Positions 1 through 11,022 of a stretch of 64,000 nt of DNA are shown piece by piece. The stretch spans positions 1-64,000 of the forward strand of contig CAICTM010000287.1 in NCBI GenBank assembly GCA_903772945.1. Reading direction: 5' to 3'. The notes beneath the pieces were generated by a model, which saw only the letters and a list, made by a program, of their open reading frames with translations, did not search any database and was not told the DNA's origin. This DNA comes from Seminavis robusta. Lineage: Eukaryota; Bacillariophyta; Bacillariophyceae; Naviculales; Naviculaceae. Within the stretch, counting starts at the first letter, position 1. Each line of letters starts with the position of its first letter. The translations under genes were made by a program, and so were the position numbers.

Positions 1-454
1 CAGCCTCTAGCCACACTATCAGAGCATCGAAAAGCCTCTAACAGGAAAAAAGGTGCGCGGGAAGATTCCAATCTTCATTCATTCCCATTTGACGTCACGG
101 AAGATCAACTGTAAGTTTCGGACGGAGATTCTTAGCACCTCTTCTCTGTTGCAGGTGTTAACTCAATACACTTTGACTCAATACACCTTGACTTGGTATC
201 AACTTGACTTACTGTCTCGAGACGGTTGACTCTTCGAACTCGAGAAGGCCTTTTGCTTTTCAGTGTTGTTTGCTAGTAATACTGCAGCTTATTGGGGAGT
301 AATTTGGTTTTAGATTAAGCTGAAAAGCATAAGTGAGGATTTTCTGGTGGTGCATAGCAATTCTTGTGATTGAATTGGATATAAGGACCCCCGCAACACT
401 TTAGACCTAAAACTCCCTTGGTTCCTTGCATGATCAATTTACATGCGAACCGGA
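1..454. other. Spacer left of the DIRS relic, nothing coding recognised
   Basis: No ORF with protein-like composition was seen. A short near-duplication (actcaatacacttt / actcaatacacctt) occurs around 160-190. It may be the outer part of the DIRS relic, but no end repeat was recognised. Confidence 0.4.
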
Positions 455-2253
455 CTAGATGATTAATACACGAGTCAATAGTAAAGAGGTGTCAGGTATG
501 TTTCCTCCAACAAAAGGGATCACCTCACTGGGTGGTGGCCGTTCGAGATGGTTTGGTGTCAGAATGGGTACACCGAACTTCTCTGAGAACGTTTGATCCG
601 TCGGATGGGATACTTGTAGTTCTTCAATGTCCCTTTGATCAATGTGTTCATGGTGTCGACCAAACGCATCCGCTCGTAAGCTAGTACTAGCTGCATGTCG
701 TGTTGTCCGAAGAGCTCTCGCTTGACTACCGCCCGTACCTGGCAGGCCTCGCAGATGAAGTTTGGGAACATACCGGCCTCGGCACCCTTTGGGAAACACA
801 TACCATTCTCATTCGGTTTCTGCTAGTGAACGGTGCTCCCACCGCGAAACACTTGGTGTGGTACCAGCTTCCACAGCTGATGGCTCTTTCGTCGCTGCCG
901 TCATAGGAAAACCCCCGGTTTGCGAAGGCGCATACCAGCGGCTCTTCGTCCCCTTTGCCGTAGCCCTTCAAGACAACCCACGCACCTGCTCAGCCTGTTG
1001 CTTGTGCCACCCCTTAGGCAGGGCCTTGGGAGATTCGGCCAGTCTGTTCTCCCGGAATTTGGGTACGTGGCGCGGGATGTGAAGTAGTACGAAGGGGAGG
1101 TGTGAGTCAAAACATACATGGTACGGCAAAGCTTCCCCCATGTACACCCCGAGTTCCTCCACGTATCGGGCAATCCGTCCCCACTGTCGCTGTAGTATTC
1201 TTGGGATGAGGAAGATGGCACAGTCTGGACCCACCGTCGGAGGTAGGTGGTGATTACTTGACGGGTCGTTTCTGGTGGAGACGTCCATACTGTCAGCCGC
1301 CCGCTGACCACCGAGAAATCTGGGACTTCGGGAAAGTTCATGTGGCAGGGCCATCATCCCTCGTATCCGAGTTCATCGGCCGCCCACCGACCCTAGGAGG
1401 GGTTATAGGGTACTGCTTCAAAAAGGGTCTGGTTGATGCCTAACTCCTGACGCTCGGATGCCAACCACATTCCCCGACTGAGACTGTCCGTGCCCTGCCC
1501 GATCATCATGGTCCCGGGGACGTGGACCACTTCTAGATAGCAGCCTAGTTCCGCAGCGGTGTCTTTGATCTCCAGCACCAGCTGGTGTAATCCTGGACTT
1601 TGGGAACTGCCGTTGTTGATGATGTAGTAGCTGACTAGGTTGTCCGTGAAGTAGAAAACCACCTTGTCCGCAAATCTTTCGGTATCCTTCTCCTGGAGCA
1701 GGGACTCTAGCACGGTACGGGCTTCCTTCCAGTTGAAGCTTTGAGGCTTCACTTGCCCCCCCCCCCACACCCATCCACAGTTCAATGTCGGGGGAGTGGG
1801 CTGACCGATCGTGCACCTTGTAAAACTCGGTAGTGCCTCTGGTCCCGGTTCCGCTCCCATCGCCCCACTTGAGAACTAATCCCCCGCACCCGTGAGACCG
1901 ACTAGTGATGAATCCTTGGTTGGTCCCCAGGGATGCTGCCCACCACGCCATGTCTGTCTTGCTCTTCTCGGAGATGTAGGCCTCTGTGTAGTACTTGGCG
2001 GCCCCTTCCGCGGGCATTCCTTCCTCCAGTCGGTGGATATCCTCATAGAGGGCCCGGAGGTGGTTTTGTCCTAGTCTTTGTGGAGTAGCCTCCACTACTG
2101 ATTGTAGGACTCCGGTAATGATGGCTAGGCTGAGTCGTGAAAGCTTTTCATTTCGGGGTCGGGCCTGGAGGAATCGGATGCTGGCTAGGCATCTTGAGAC
2201 TTTATTGGCCGGGATGCGGAGAGTAGGGGTGCTAGTGGTATCGTACAGGAAGC
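455..2253 (-). mobile_element. DIRS-type tyrosine-recombinase retroelement, broken 5' and internally (fossil)
   Basis: On the minus strand, 2250-1400 reads as the reverse transcriptase/RNase H connection and RNase H region of a DIRS-like element, with recognisable words such as TLRIPANKVSRCLA, FTDNLVSYYIINNGSS and VVHVPGTMMIGQGTDSLSRG. Further downstream (about 800-455) lies the start of a second coding module resembling the recombinase N-terminal region seen in algal DIRS elements (PNFICEACQVRAV). The order RNase H then recombinase fits the DIRS family. Most of the reverse transcriptase and the end repeats are absent; the copy stops abruptly where the inverted-repeat element at 2254 begins. 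It is clearly broken, with several breaks, and is a relic. Family call is from remembered motifs, not a search. Confidence 0.75.
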
Positions 2254-2657
2254 CACAGGACCGTCCGACGGTTTTCACTCAGGATTTAAAAAAATTTGAA
2301 ATTGCCACGACTGATAACCATTTTTAAACAATCCCTTAAACAATCCCTTAACTCATCAACTATCCCTTAAACAATACCTTAAAAAAACAATCCCTTAACA
2401 TCAATCCCTTAAATATTAGACTATCCCTTAAACAATCCCTTAACGCCAAATGGAAACACCATACAACTATCCCTTATTGCTTCAACTATCCCTAAAACAA
2501 TCCCTTATCAAACAATCCCTTAACCAACAATCCCTTAAATCTGCAACAATCCCTTAAACAATCTCTTAACAAACAATCCCTTAAACAATCCCTTACACTT
2601 CTGAGTCAGTCGTGTCCGTTTTTAAAGCCTGAGTGAAAACCGTCCAACGGTCCAGTG
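2254..2657. mobile_element. Small non-autonomous inverted-repeat element with ATCCCTTA word array
   Basis: The left end (from 2254, ggaccgtccgacggttttca onward) is matched in reverse complement at the right end (to 2657, tgaaaaccgtccaacggtcc). The match extends inward in blocks (TTTAAA, then CACGACTGA), giving imperfect terminal inverted repeats of about 30-60 bp. Between them, 2328-2596 holds about 17 same-direction copies of the word (A/T)ATCCCTTA at irregular 11-30 bp spacing. There is no ORF. This is the layout of a MITE-like element with many subterminal motifs, which in several DNA transposon families are transposase-binding sites. No target-site duplication is obvious, so the superfamily is unknown. 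Confidence 0.65.
2328..2598. repeat. Irregular tandem array of (A/T)ATCCCTTA words
   Basis: About 17 copies in one orientation, commonly as the 12-mer AAACAATCCCTT, separated by variable A/C-rich linkers. On the other strand it reads TTTAAGGGATTG, which resembles but is not the TTAGGG telomere repeat. One copy is CCCTAAAA and another has TCTCTTAA, so the array is degenerate. Confidence 0.8.
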
Positions 2658-3095
2658 TCCAGTACTTCTGCACTTGTTCTATGTTTGATAAGCTTACCTC
2701 ATTGACTGGTAGCTTGGTTGCAATTTGGACGAGTGTTGAATGATGAATCTACTAGTGACAACCATGGCCAAGTCTTCGCCATCCTCAGGATGACACGATT
2801 TAGCAGGATAACTCTGCGCCATAATTGCTACACGTAGGTTTCGTACTGAGCAGACGGGCGGAGACCAGTAAAAGACCGTAGACAAAAATGGCATTCTAGC
2901 CAAAATCCATTTTTGAGTATGGGCGGCGAACTTTCCAGGGCTACAGGGAATTCACGTAGGATCGCACCGTAGGCTCTGGAAAGTTGAGAGAGCCAGCCGT
3001 ATGGCAATTTGCCATACGGCTGGCAGCACTTGGGGGGCTCCCAGAGTTCATTATCCCTAGCTCTGATAGAAGCATGCCATATGGCTCGCGATAGG
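2658..3095. other. Spacer with strong hairpins, target of gypsy copy A
   Basis: No gene recognised. It contains a perfect 15-bp-stem hairpin at 2992-3024 and, just before it, an imperfect inverted repeat (aactttccagggctac near 2929 against gtaggctctggaaagtt near 2970). The region may be a small foldback element. The 4-bp target duplication of gypsy copy A (AAGG) ends it at 3096-3099. Confidence 0.45.
2992..3024. repeat. Perfect hairpin, 15-bp stem, 3-nt loop
   Basis: gccagccgtatggca at 2992-3006 is the exact reverse complement of 3010-3024, with loop att. There is no T run after it, so it is not a classical bacterial-type terminator; a foldback transposon core is more likely. Confidence 0.85.
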
Positions 3096-3099
3096 AAGG

Positions 3100-3513
3100 T
3101 GCAATACACGGCTCTTAGCCTTATTCGCGACTCGATCCTAGATAGGGTTTGAGTTCGACTCATGACTGAGTCTCTCGTGAATAGTCATTGAGAAGGGTTT
3201 CAATGACCGCTCTAGTATACTAGGTTGATGATGAACATCGCTCTAGATATTTAGCCAGCGTGGAGTACTTCAAGCTACTAGATCCAGCTAAACAAACCTT
3301 CCAAGCGTTACGTTCTAGGATTGAGATACGTGGATTACTACCGCAACTACTCTATCACACTTATAGATCTCCCGCGGGAACCAGATCTACGATCCCTTGA
3401 TGATGGATCTCTCTCGTTGATTAGTTTTCATAGCTTTCTATATCTCTCTCAAAACTTCATTCTCTCAACTCAAACACTCGAAAGATCTTTCACCTAGCTT
3501 TTAGCGTAGTGCA
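3100..3513 (+). repeat. 5' LTR of gypsy copy A
   Basis: Matches the 3' LTR at 7097-7523 and, in reverse orientation, the LTRs at 16394-16804 and 20537-20953. Boundaries are set by the shared TGCA ends and the target duplication. Confidence 0.93.
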
Positions 3514-6500
3514 TTTTGTTAACCAAAACACCAATAGCTTTCAGCTACCCTCACCTATTCCTTACACCATTGAAGATGCTCAAGGAAAGCAATTGCGTTC
3601 CGCAACTTCGAGGAACAGTTGCAGTGATACAACACATTCTTCCTTCGTCGACAAATACGAGACACGGAGATCGACGATACTCTTGCAACATTGACACTTC
3701 CCATGTTGCCAGCGCAAATCAGAAGCTATGACAAGGGACACTCCTCTATCATTTCAATTTTGGATGGAGATCACTCTATAACTGAGGATTAGGCCAGGAT
3801 TGTGTTCAACGGAACGAATTTCCGATTTCTCAACTAAGTGTGAGATATCTCACTAATAGAAAACAAGAATTGTTTGCAAACAATGAACTCTACGGCAAAT
3901 AAGATAATTGCCTAGAAGCTGTCTCAACTAGACTTGATGATTATTTAGCATCGTTAACCTGTCGTGGCCAACCACCTCGTAACGTCGCAAGACAAAGACC
4001 CCAAACCCACGTCTATGTTAGATTTACAAGCGAGAAAAGGGAAACCAAAAAACGTTACACTCCGTTGCTCATGGATACAGGAGCATCCGGACCTTGATTG
4101 CTCAAACTCTGCTAAGAAATTACCATTAAGGATCTTGGGGGCGTCAAACCATGTGGACTACCCTGTAGAGAATTAAACACCAGACAAGTGCAAAGGTGCA
4201 TTCTGATTCTGTTCCCGAATAGAATATCGAGTGGATTACACGTCCAAGAGTTGGGGGCGTATGACATGATCTAGGTAGACTTCTCTCGATTAAGGATTCA
4301 AGTTGATTTCACTTACCATGTCGTGGGTGGGACGGGCATCTATTCTATGAAAGACAGCGACCAATGAGAAGAGAACTTCTCTATTCCTGATCCTACTGCG
4401 TGTGACAGTGCAGATGTCTCAGAAGATTCTTGATGCGAAATACGAAACAGTGACTTAAGGCAGTTTTGCAAAGTCAAAGATCTTAAACAAGGAAGAGAAG
4501 AAGCAACAGCTTCATTCCTTACTGCGAAGTACTCTGACCTATTCGATGGTCTTGGAAAGTGCAGGACGAACGAAGAAAACTTCTCCCTGTGCTAAACCCT
4601 ATCATGCAGGGCTTATCCTATTCCCGTGTCCATACCAACTTCTTAAGATGGAGGTGAACGTCTCTGCGAGGCAGGAGTATCAAAAGGTACCGTTCGGTGG
4701 GGCACAACTTTTATATTCCCAAGAAAGGATCTGTCGATTCATCTTGATTTCTGGGATGAACAAAGGATTAAGCGAAAGCCTTATCCTATCCCAAAATACA
4801 GGACATGCTCTTGAATCTAGATGGATTCAAGTACGTACTAATCTAGACCTAAAAATGGGATACTATCACATCGCTGTCACCTCACTCGAACAATCTTACA
4901 TCGTACTCCCGTGGGAAAGTACGAGTACAGAGGTTGCCATGGGCCTATGTAATAGTCCGACATCTTCCAAGAGAAGATGGGAACACTAATGCACAGCCTA
5001 GATACGTCCGTGCATACATTGATGATTACTCATCCTAACTAACGGCGATCTGGCAGATCACGTTGAAAAGTTGGATGAATTCTCGAAGGCTTCGAGAAGC
5101 GGACCTAAGATCAATGCTACCAAGTCCTTCTTGCAAGAGGAGAACTTGATACTTAGGTTACTGGATTACTCGAGAAGGGATCCAACCTTAACCAAGAAAA
5201 TAGAGCGATCCAGAATATCGCTCTCCTACAACAGAAAAGAACTCCGTAGATTCATTGGACTAGTGAACTACTATCGAGACATGTGATTAGACGTCACATG
5301 TACTGGCCCCACTGTTCGTTGACTTCCAAAAACACGAAGTGGAAATGGGAAGCCGAACACGACAAGGCCTTTAGCCAGATGAAGAAGATCTCAGCAAAGA
5401 AACCTTGCTCCTTACCCTGACTTCAACGATAAATTCGTATCCACACGGATGCAGTGACTCAACTAGGTGCAGTAATTCCCAGAAGGGAAAACATCGCGTT
5501 CTACAGCAAAAGCTCAACCCTGCTCAAAACGTTACTAACGAGAAGCTTCTCGTATCGTAGAAACTCTAAAGAGTTCCGTAACATTTTCTGGACAGAAGAC
5601 GTTGTCATACGGACCAAAAAATCTTACATGTAAGAACATCAATACCGATCGCGTAATGCGATGCGCCTTATTCTAGAAGAATACGCCCTGAACTACGGTA
5701 CATCAAGGGCGAACAGAACATCGTCGCTGTGCGTTGTCGAGACTTAACTCTCCAACAACGACGGTTCTTCGAAACAAATGGACGACAGCGAGATCGCTGA
5801 GATCATGGCTGCAGACGAAGGACTTCCTAGCAGTTCCCTCTCCGTTCCCGAGATCGAACACGTCGAAGACGACAAATATCAAAAACTCCTAGGGACAAGC
5901 AAACACTACAAGAAGCATCTTTCCCCAGAGGGATAAGTCTTACGACTAGTAGTTAAGGACGATAAAACGTCGTACCTGAGCTATGCGAGAAGCTAGTCGA
6001 ATGGTACCATGGTGTTCTGATGCATCCTGGCAGACTCGCACAGAACACCATCAGCAACACTACACTGGAAAGGGCTGCGCAGGAGTGCAGGCCGTATGTC
6101 AGCGTTGCCAAAGCTGCCAGATGAACAAACCCAAGCGCGTAAGCTGGGATTGATGCCTCCAAGGACTTGCGAGGAGATCCCCTGGGAAAGACTATGTATT
6201 GACCTGATAGGTCCCACAACGTCGGGGATCCTAGAAAAAGAATTCTGTACACTTCATTGCTTGACAAATGATTGATCCCGTAACCATGGTTCGAGATGCA
6301 GAGATTGCTCCAAGGCCGCAGACGAAGTAGCATCGTCCTAGAACAAAGTGGTTACTCGGTATCCATGGCCCTGAGGTTATCATGGATGAGGACGTGAGTT
6401 CCGCGCAGAGGTCGAGAAGACTCTCCGGGATGAAATGGACTTTTCGCAAGTTCATACCCGCGCAACCTCAAGCCAACTCATGTCGAGCGTGCTCATCAGA

Positions 6501-7096
6501 CATACGCAACTTGATCGCTGTTCAAAACATCAAGTGCCAAGACGACCTCGTGAACGGATCCTGGGATGGAGTCCTCACGCGTTCGCTTCGCAATGAAACA
6601 CGATTCATACCACTTGCGTGCATGCGCAGCTTGCACAGCTCGTGTTCAACCGTGACGCGATTCACAACGTCCGTTTCGAAGCAAACTGGAAGTACATCAA
6701 GGAACGTCGCCAACGACTCATCCAACAGAACAACGATAGGGAAAACGCAACGCGTGTCCCTCATCAATACAATGTCAACGATACTGTGATGATTCAACAG
6801 TATCAGCACCGCAAGTACGGTCAGCCCAAGTACAAAGGTCCTTACACTATAGACCGAGTCAATGACAATGGCACTGTACGGCTCCAACATGATACTGCCA
6901 ACGGCGGCACAGTCTACCAGACTTGGAACATAAGGTATATACACCCATACAAGGCCTGATCCCCTTGTAGGATTGCCATCGTGCGACGCACATGTCTACA
7001 TCCAATCTCATGAGAGTGCCCCGCACTTTAAATCAGCCATATGTTCTCCTTGTCCGACTGATGTCGTGCCTTCTGTGACCCTTGTCAGGGGGCGAA

Positions 7097-7523
7097 TGCA
7101 ATACACGGCTCTTAGCCTTATTCGCGACTCGATCCTAGATAGGGTTTGAGTTCGACTCATGACTGAGTCTCTCGTGAATAGTCATTGAGACAGGGTTCTC
7201 AATGACCGCTCTAGTCATACTAGGTTGATGATGAAACATCGCTCTAGATATTTAGCCAGCGTGGAGTACTTCCACGCTACTAGATCCATGCTAGACGAAT
7301 CTTCCACGCGTTCCGTTCTAGGATCGTGGAGATACGTAGGATTACTACCGCAACCTACTCTATCACACTTTATAGTCTCCCGCGGGAAGCCAGATCTACG
7401 ATCCCTTGATGATGATCTCTCTCGTTGATTAGTTTTCATAGCTTTCTAATCTCTCTCATAACTTTCATTCTCTCAAACTCAAAACACTCGAAAGATCTTT
7501 ACACTAGCTTTTAGCGTAGTGCA
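7097..7523 (+). repeat. 3' LTR of gypsy copy A
   Basis: Starts at TGCAATACACGG after the polypurine-like tract and ends at GCGTAGTGCA, followed by the AAGG target duplicate. Confidence 0.93.
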
Positions 7524-7600
7524 AAGGGATACGCAACAGTGACAAACGAACATGCACTAACAAACTACTAGCTAGCTAGCAAACTAATAATGACACAATA

Positions 7601-7636
7601 CTGACTACTGATACTGACTGATACTGACTACTGATA
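7601..7636. repeat. ACTGACT/ACTGAT short tandem repeat
   Basis: About 36 bp of alternating actgact and actgat units directly after the stop codon of the Crypton-like gene (3' side on the minus strand). Confidence 0.7.
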
Positions 7637-10525
7637 CTACCGTTGATGTTGTCTCTCCTGTTGCCGTTGCTGTCTCTCCTGTTGCTGTTGCTGTCGTCGC
7701 AATTTCTGCTGTAGCTGCTGTTGCTTTTCTTTCTTCTTTTGGTATTTCTGATAGCGCATTCCGAGTGCCACCACCGTACCCTTTTGCCTTGATGAAATTG
7801 TGCTACCTAATGGTTTCAAGCCAACTTCTATTTCTAAATTCAGTAGCGTTTCCATGCAAGCATGTGCTATCCCGCTTGCCGCTTCTTTTCTCTTGCTCGT
7901 GCAACCAGTTCCAGTCGTACTCAAAGCAAGCTTATGTTCTTCTGATCCGGCAATCTTAGCCAACCGTAAAGCATGAATACACTTTGCCTCATTTTCTCCT
8001 TTCATTGTTGCGGGTATTGGAATTTGGCTGATTGCATGCCACTTAATCGGAGTTATATCTAAGAGAAGTCGTTCAAGCAAAATTCCTTTGCATGATGAGG
8101 AATTATTCTGGGCTTGGCGATTGCGCATCAGAAGTGCATTTGCATCTTTCGGTTGATCTTGCTGTTGACGCTGTACTGGCATTGACACTTGTAGCCGCTG
8201 TTGTTGTATTGGTTGTTGCTGTCGTTGTATTGGTTGTTGTATTGGTTGTTGTACTGGTTGTTGCTGTTATTGCATTGATTGTTGTTGTATTGGTTGTTGC
8301 TGCTGCTGTATTGATTGTGAAAGCTGGTTGAACCGAGATCGTGCAATTTGGGGATTGGCAGGTAGCAGTGATGATTGTGATATGGGTATTAGTTGTTGTT
8401 GCTGCTGTGTTGATTCTGAAAGCTGGCTGAATTGTGATCGTGCAACTTCGGGATTGGTAGCTAGCATTGCTAGCATTGATGGTGATTGCGATATAGATAG
8501 TGGTGTAGATAGTGGTGGTGGCGGTGGTGCTGCTGGCTGTGGCTATGGTGCTGGTGCTGCTGGTGCTGCTGGCTGTGGCAGTGGTGCTGCAGCGGGTGCT
8601 GGCAATGGCTGTGGCAGTGGTGCTGGCGGCAATGGCTGTGGCAGTGGTGCTGCAGCAGCGGGTAGCAATGACACGCGAGAAATGCTAGCTGTCTGAGCAA
8701 ATTGTCTTCTTTGTCGTGGTGGGGTTTTGATAAATGACAACTTCTCCTTGTTCTGACTAGCCATTGCTTTCACTGCTTGTTGTTCCTTTTGAATCGATAG
8801 AAGGATTCCTTCAAGTTGTTGTTTTTGCATGCTAGTTTGCCTTTGCAATGCTAGTGCTTGATTCAGCTCCTTGGTTTGCTTTTCAATTTGAGCTAACTGA
8901 GAACCAACTCGATCTAGCATGGTAGCTGTTGCTACTTCTTGAGGCATAGCATCAAAATCATTCTCCAAATTAAAGTTGTCTTGGATATGCGTCCTCCAGC
9001 CTTCTAGAACAGCCCCAGGATGAACCCATTTGTCCGGATTGTTTGCATCGAAAAGCTTAGCTCTTTGGGCTGCTTGAAAAAGCTTTCTATATACTTTGTT
9101 CATAACACCAAAGTCATCTACCAGAGCAGGAATTGGCATAATGAGCACTGCTGTCACTGTGCGAAGAAAAGGTCGTAGATGTCCTCCAGATTGAAATTGT
9201 GGCAGCTGATCAGAGATTTTGTACAACTCATCAAAGAATTTGTCAATCATTCCACTCTCTTCAATTTCAGATCCCAAACACTCAAAGTTCGGAGGGGTGT
9301 AGGGGCAAGGGTATACAGATTCTTGGTAGCCATTTAGAGCTTCTGCCGCTGAAATTGACAGAACCAATGCATTCCGATCAATGTAGCTCTCCTGAGAAGT
9401 TCTAAATGAGTGACCTGATCGCACATGTGATGCATAATAGTCAATTGCTGAATGAGCAGCTAGGAAGTTGATTGCTCCCTTTCGCATTGATTTAGCAGAG
9501 AAGCTGTTGCGAACTTCAGTTGATACCTTGGCTGGAATGAACTTCCGAATGGTGCCAGTAAGCTTCTTTGTGACAGAAGAATCACTGATTTTGTGGAGCT
9601 TGGGAAACACCCTTTGTGCACATTCGAGCTCATCAGGACGTCTAAACAGGCCGTCTTCCAAGAGATAGTAACAACCCATGGCATGGTACCAGCATACTCT
9701 GTAGTTATATCTGTGTGGCATCATTGGCATGGAGTATGTGTTGATGGTTTTGATATCAATCCATTGGGTATCCACTACTTTAAAGTATAGATCCCAAAGC
9801 CAGTCACTATAGGAATTGAATTTGGCTTCACCACCACGAGCAACAGCATGCCATGTCATTAGTAATTGAGCCCGCTGCTCATAGATACCAGTATATCCGG
9901 ATCTCGTATCATCCTCTTTGATCATGCTTTTAATGATTGCATTTAGATCCACTTTTGATATATCACCATTGATAGCTCTGGAGTTTGGGTTGTTGTGTGG
10001 CACTTCAACTGGTTGATAGCCAGGTAAGTTTTCAAGGTACAGTGGTCTCAGTGTTGTCGTTTCATCTTCATTATTATTTTGAGTTCTTGTAGCTTCTTTT
10101 TCTAGCCCTTTTCTTAGGACGGACCACCAAGAGCTGCCATCTCCGATGTGACCATTCCAATGAGGATGATTGGGAAACTTTTCCCTCAAAACTTCCTTAA
10201 CCTTCCCAGCATATTCAACTTTGGTTGACGCTTTCAGATATTTACTACGCTCTTGAGATGACCATGAATGAAACTCAATTTTATCAAAGCCACGGGGAAT
10301 GCTAATATTGGCAAGCCAAGAACAGAATTTGGTAAGATGTGCCTGTAAATTATCCTCTGCAATGTAAGTAGCAGTCGTCTGATCCATTATAGGCTCTTTT
10401 CGAATAGTTTGATATTTGTTATACAGCTTGATAGCAGCATTCTTTGTGGCATTTGATGTTGGTGCTTCTCCCAATTTCTTCTCCTGAAGAGGTTGACTAC
10501 TACATGCATTACTTGTTTGACTCAT
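7637..10525 (-). pseudogene. Crypton-like tyrosine recombinase gene with two in-frame stops
   Basis: One minus-strand frame runs from ATG at 10525 to a stop at 7637 (about 960 codons), interrupted by TAG at 8543-8545 and TAA at 8267-8269. Residues 1-660 are continuous. The middle carries the tyrosine recombinase pattern: R230 in MTWHAVARGGE, R348 in KSMRKGA, H372 in RSGH and Y381 in ESYIDR. The R-H and H-Y spacings (24 and 9) suit this fold. After about residue 540 comes a coiled-coil-like Gln-rich segment, then Pro/Ala/Gln repeats, a poly-Gln region around the second stop, and a conserved-looking C-terminal block (ANALLMRNRQAQ onward) ending in a KE/Q-rich helix. Cryptons are DNA transposons that move by recombinase alone; those of stramenopiles (CryptonS) are the likely relatives. 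I saw no GCR1-type DNA-binding domain. The first stop leaves the catalytic domain whole, so a truncated active protein remains possible. Confidence 0.75.
8267..8660 (-). repeat. CAG/CAR and CCA-type triplet-rich low-complexity tract
   Basis: Coding-strand triplets CAA/CAG/CCA/GCA dominate, giving Gln-rich and Pro/Ala-rich tail segments of the Crypton-like protein. Such tracts expand and contract easily; both internal stops lie in or beside them. Confidence 0.7.
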
Positions 10526-10574
10526 CTTCGTTGCTGTACAGGTAGAATAGTACTAAAATGCTAGTATTAACCAA

Positions 10575-10668
10575 GTTTGTTGTTGGTGTTGGTTTGAACA
10601 GTTCTCTTCTCTGTTTGAAAAGCACCCACGTTTGTTGTTGGTGTTGGTTATCGGTTCTCTTCTCTGTA
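10575..10668. repeat. Two-copy 55-bp-period direct repeat upstream of the Crypton-like gene
   Basis: Copies start at 10575 and 10630 and share gtttgttgttggtgttggtt and ttctcttctctgt with a few changes between. It sits 50-145 bp upstream of the ATG at 10525, so it may belong to the element's promoter or left end. Confidence 0.7.
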
Positions 10669-10991
10669 CCAGTAATAGAGGTCTCGAGCACTTTGAAATA
10701 GCTCCAGTAGCTTCATGTAGCTCTAGTACCTTCACTGGGAGACCTCGTTGCCTGTTCAAATAGCTCGCAAACACCCAAAAATAGGGCTCTTTTCCCAAAA
10801 CCAACTGCTTGCTTCAGCCAACTTGCCATAAAAGTTAGCTGGAGAACTGGGAAAGCTAACCATCACGGTGTTGGGTCAAAGCTGAAAGCTAGTGGAAAAC
10901 TCCTGGAAAGCTAACCTGTAAACAGAGCACTAACCTCCAACACGAACTATCCGAATTCTCCCAGCTCTCCTCCTTTTCTCCAGGCTCCCCG

Positions 10992-11022
10992 CCAACTTTC
11001 CGGGCTGCGCCCGGAAAGTTGG
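10992..11022. repeat. Perfect hairpin, 14-bp stem, 3-nt loop
   Basis: ccaactttccgggc (10992-11005) pairs exactly with 11009-11022 around the loop tgc. The arm resembles the aactttccagggct arm near 2929, suggesting both derive from one foldback repeat family. Confidence 0.8.

Larger units (their letters stand above)
3100..7523 (+). mobile_element. Ty3/gypsy LTR retrotransposon copy A (broken)
   Basis: A 4.42-kb element with two similar LTRs (3100-3513 and 7097-7523) that start TGCA and end TGCA, flanked by a 4-bp direct repeat AAGG (3096-3099 and 7524-7527). Between them, in order, are traces of a protease active site (near 4070), reverse transcriptase (about 4540-5290), RNase H (about 5300-5800) and integrase (about 5900-6960). 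The integrase lying after RNase H marks the Ty3/gypsy order. A purine-rich tract (agggggcgaa) sits directly before the 3' LTR. The coding part is broken in many places and not functional. The LTRs remain very alike, differing largely by short gaps, so the insertion may be fairly young; age cannot be quantified by eye. Confidence 0.93.

Noticed and set aside
2328-2598. Telomere-like repeat array
   Set aside because: The words resemble CCCTAA but read ATCCCTTAA(AC); the spacing is irregular and TIRs enclose it, so it is not an internal telomere tract.
8328-8696. Gly/Cys-rich plus-strand ORF in the Crypton region
   Set aside because: It is the antisense of the Pro/Gln-rich tail and reflects low-complexity triplets.
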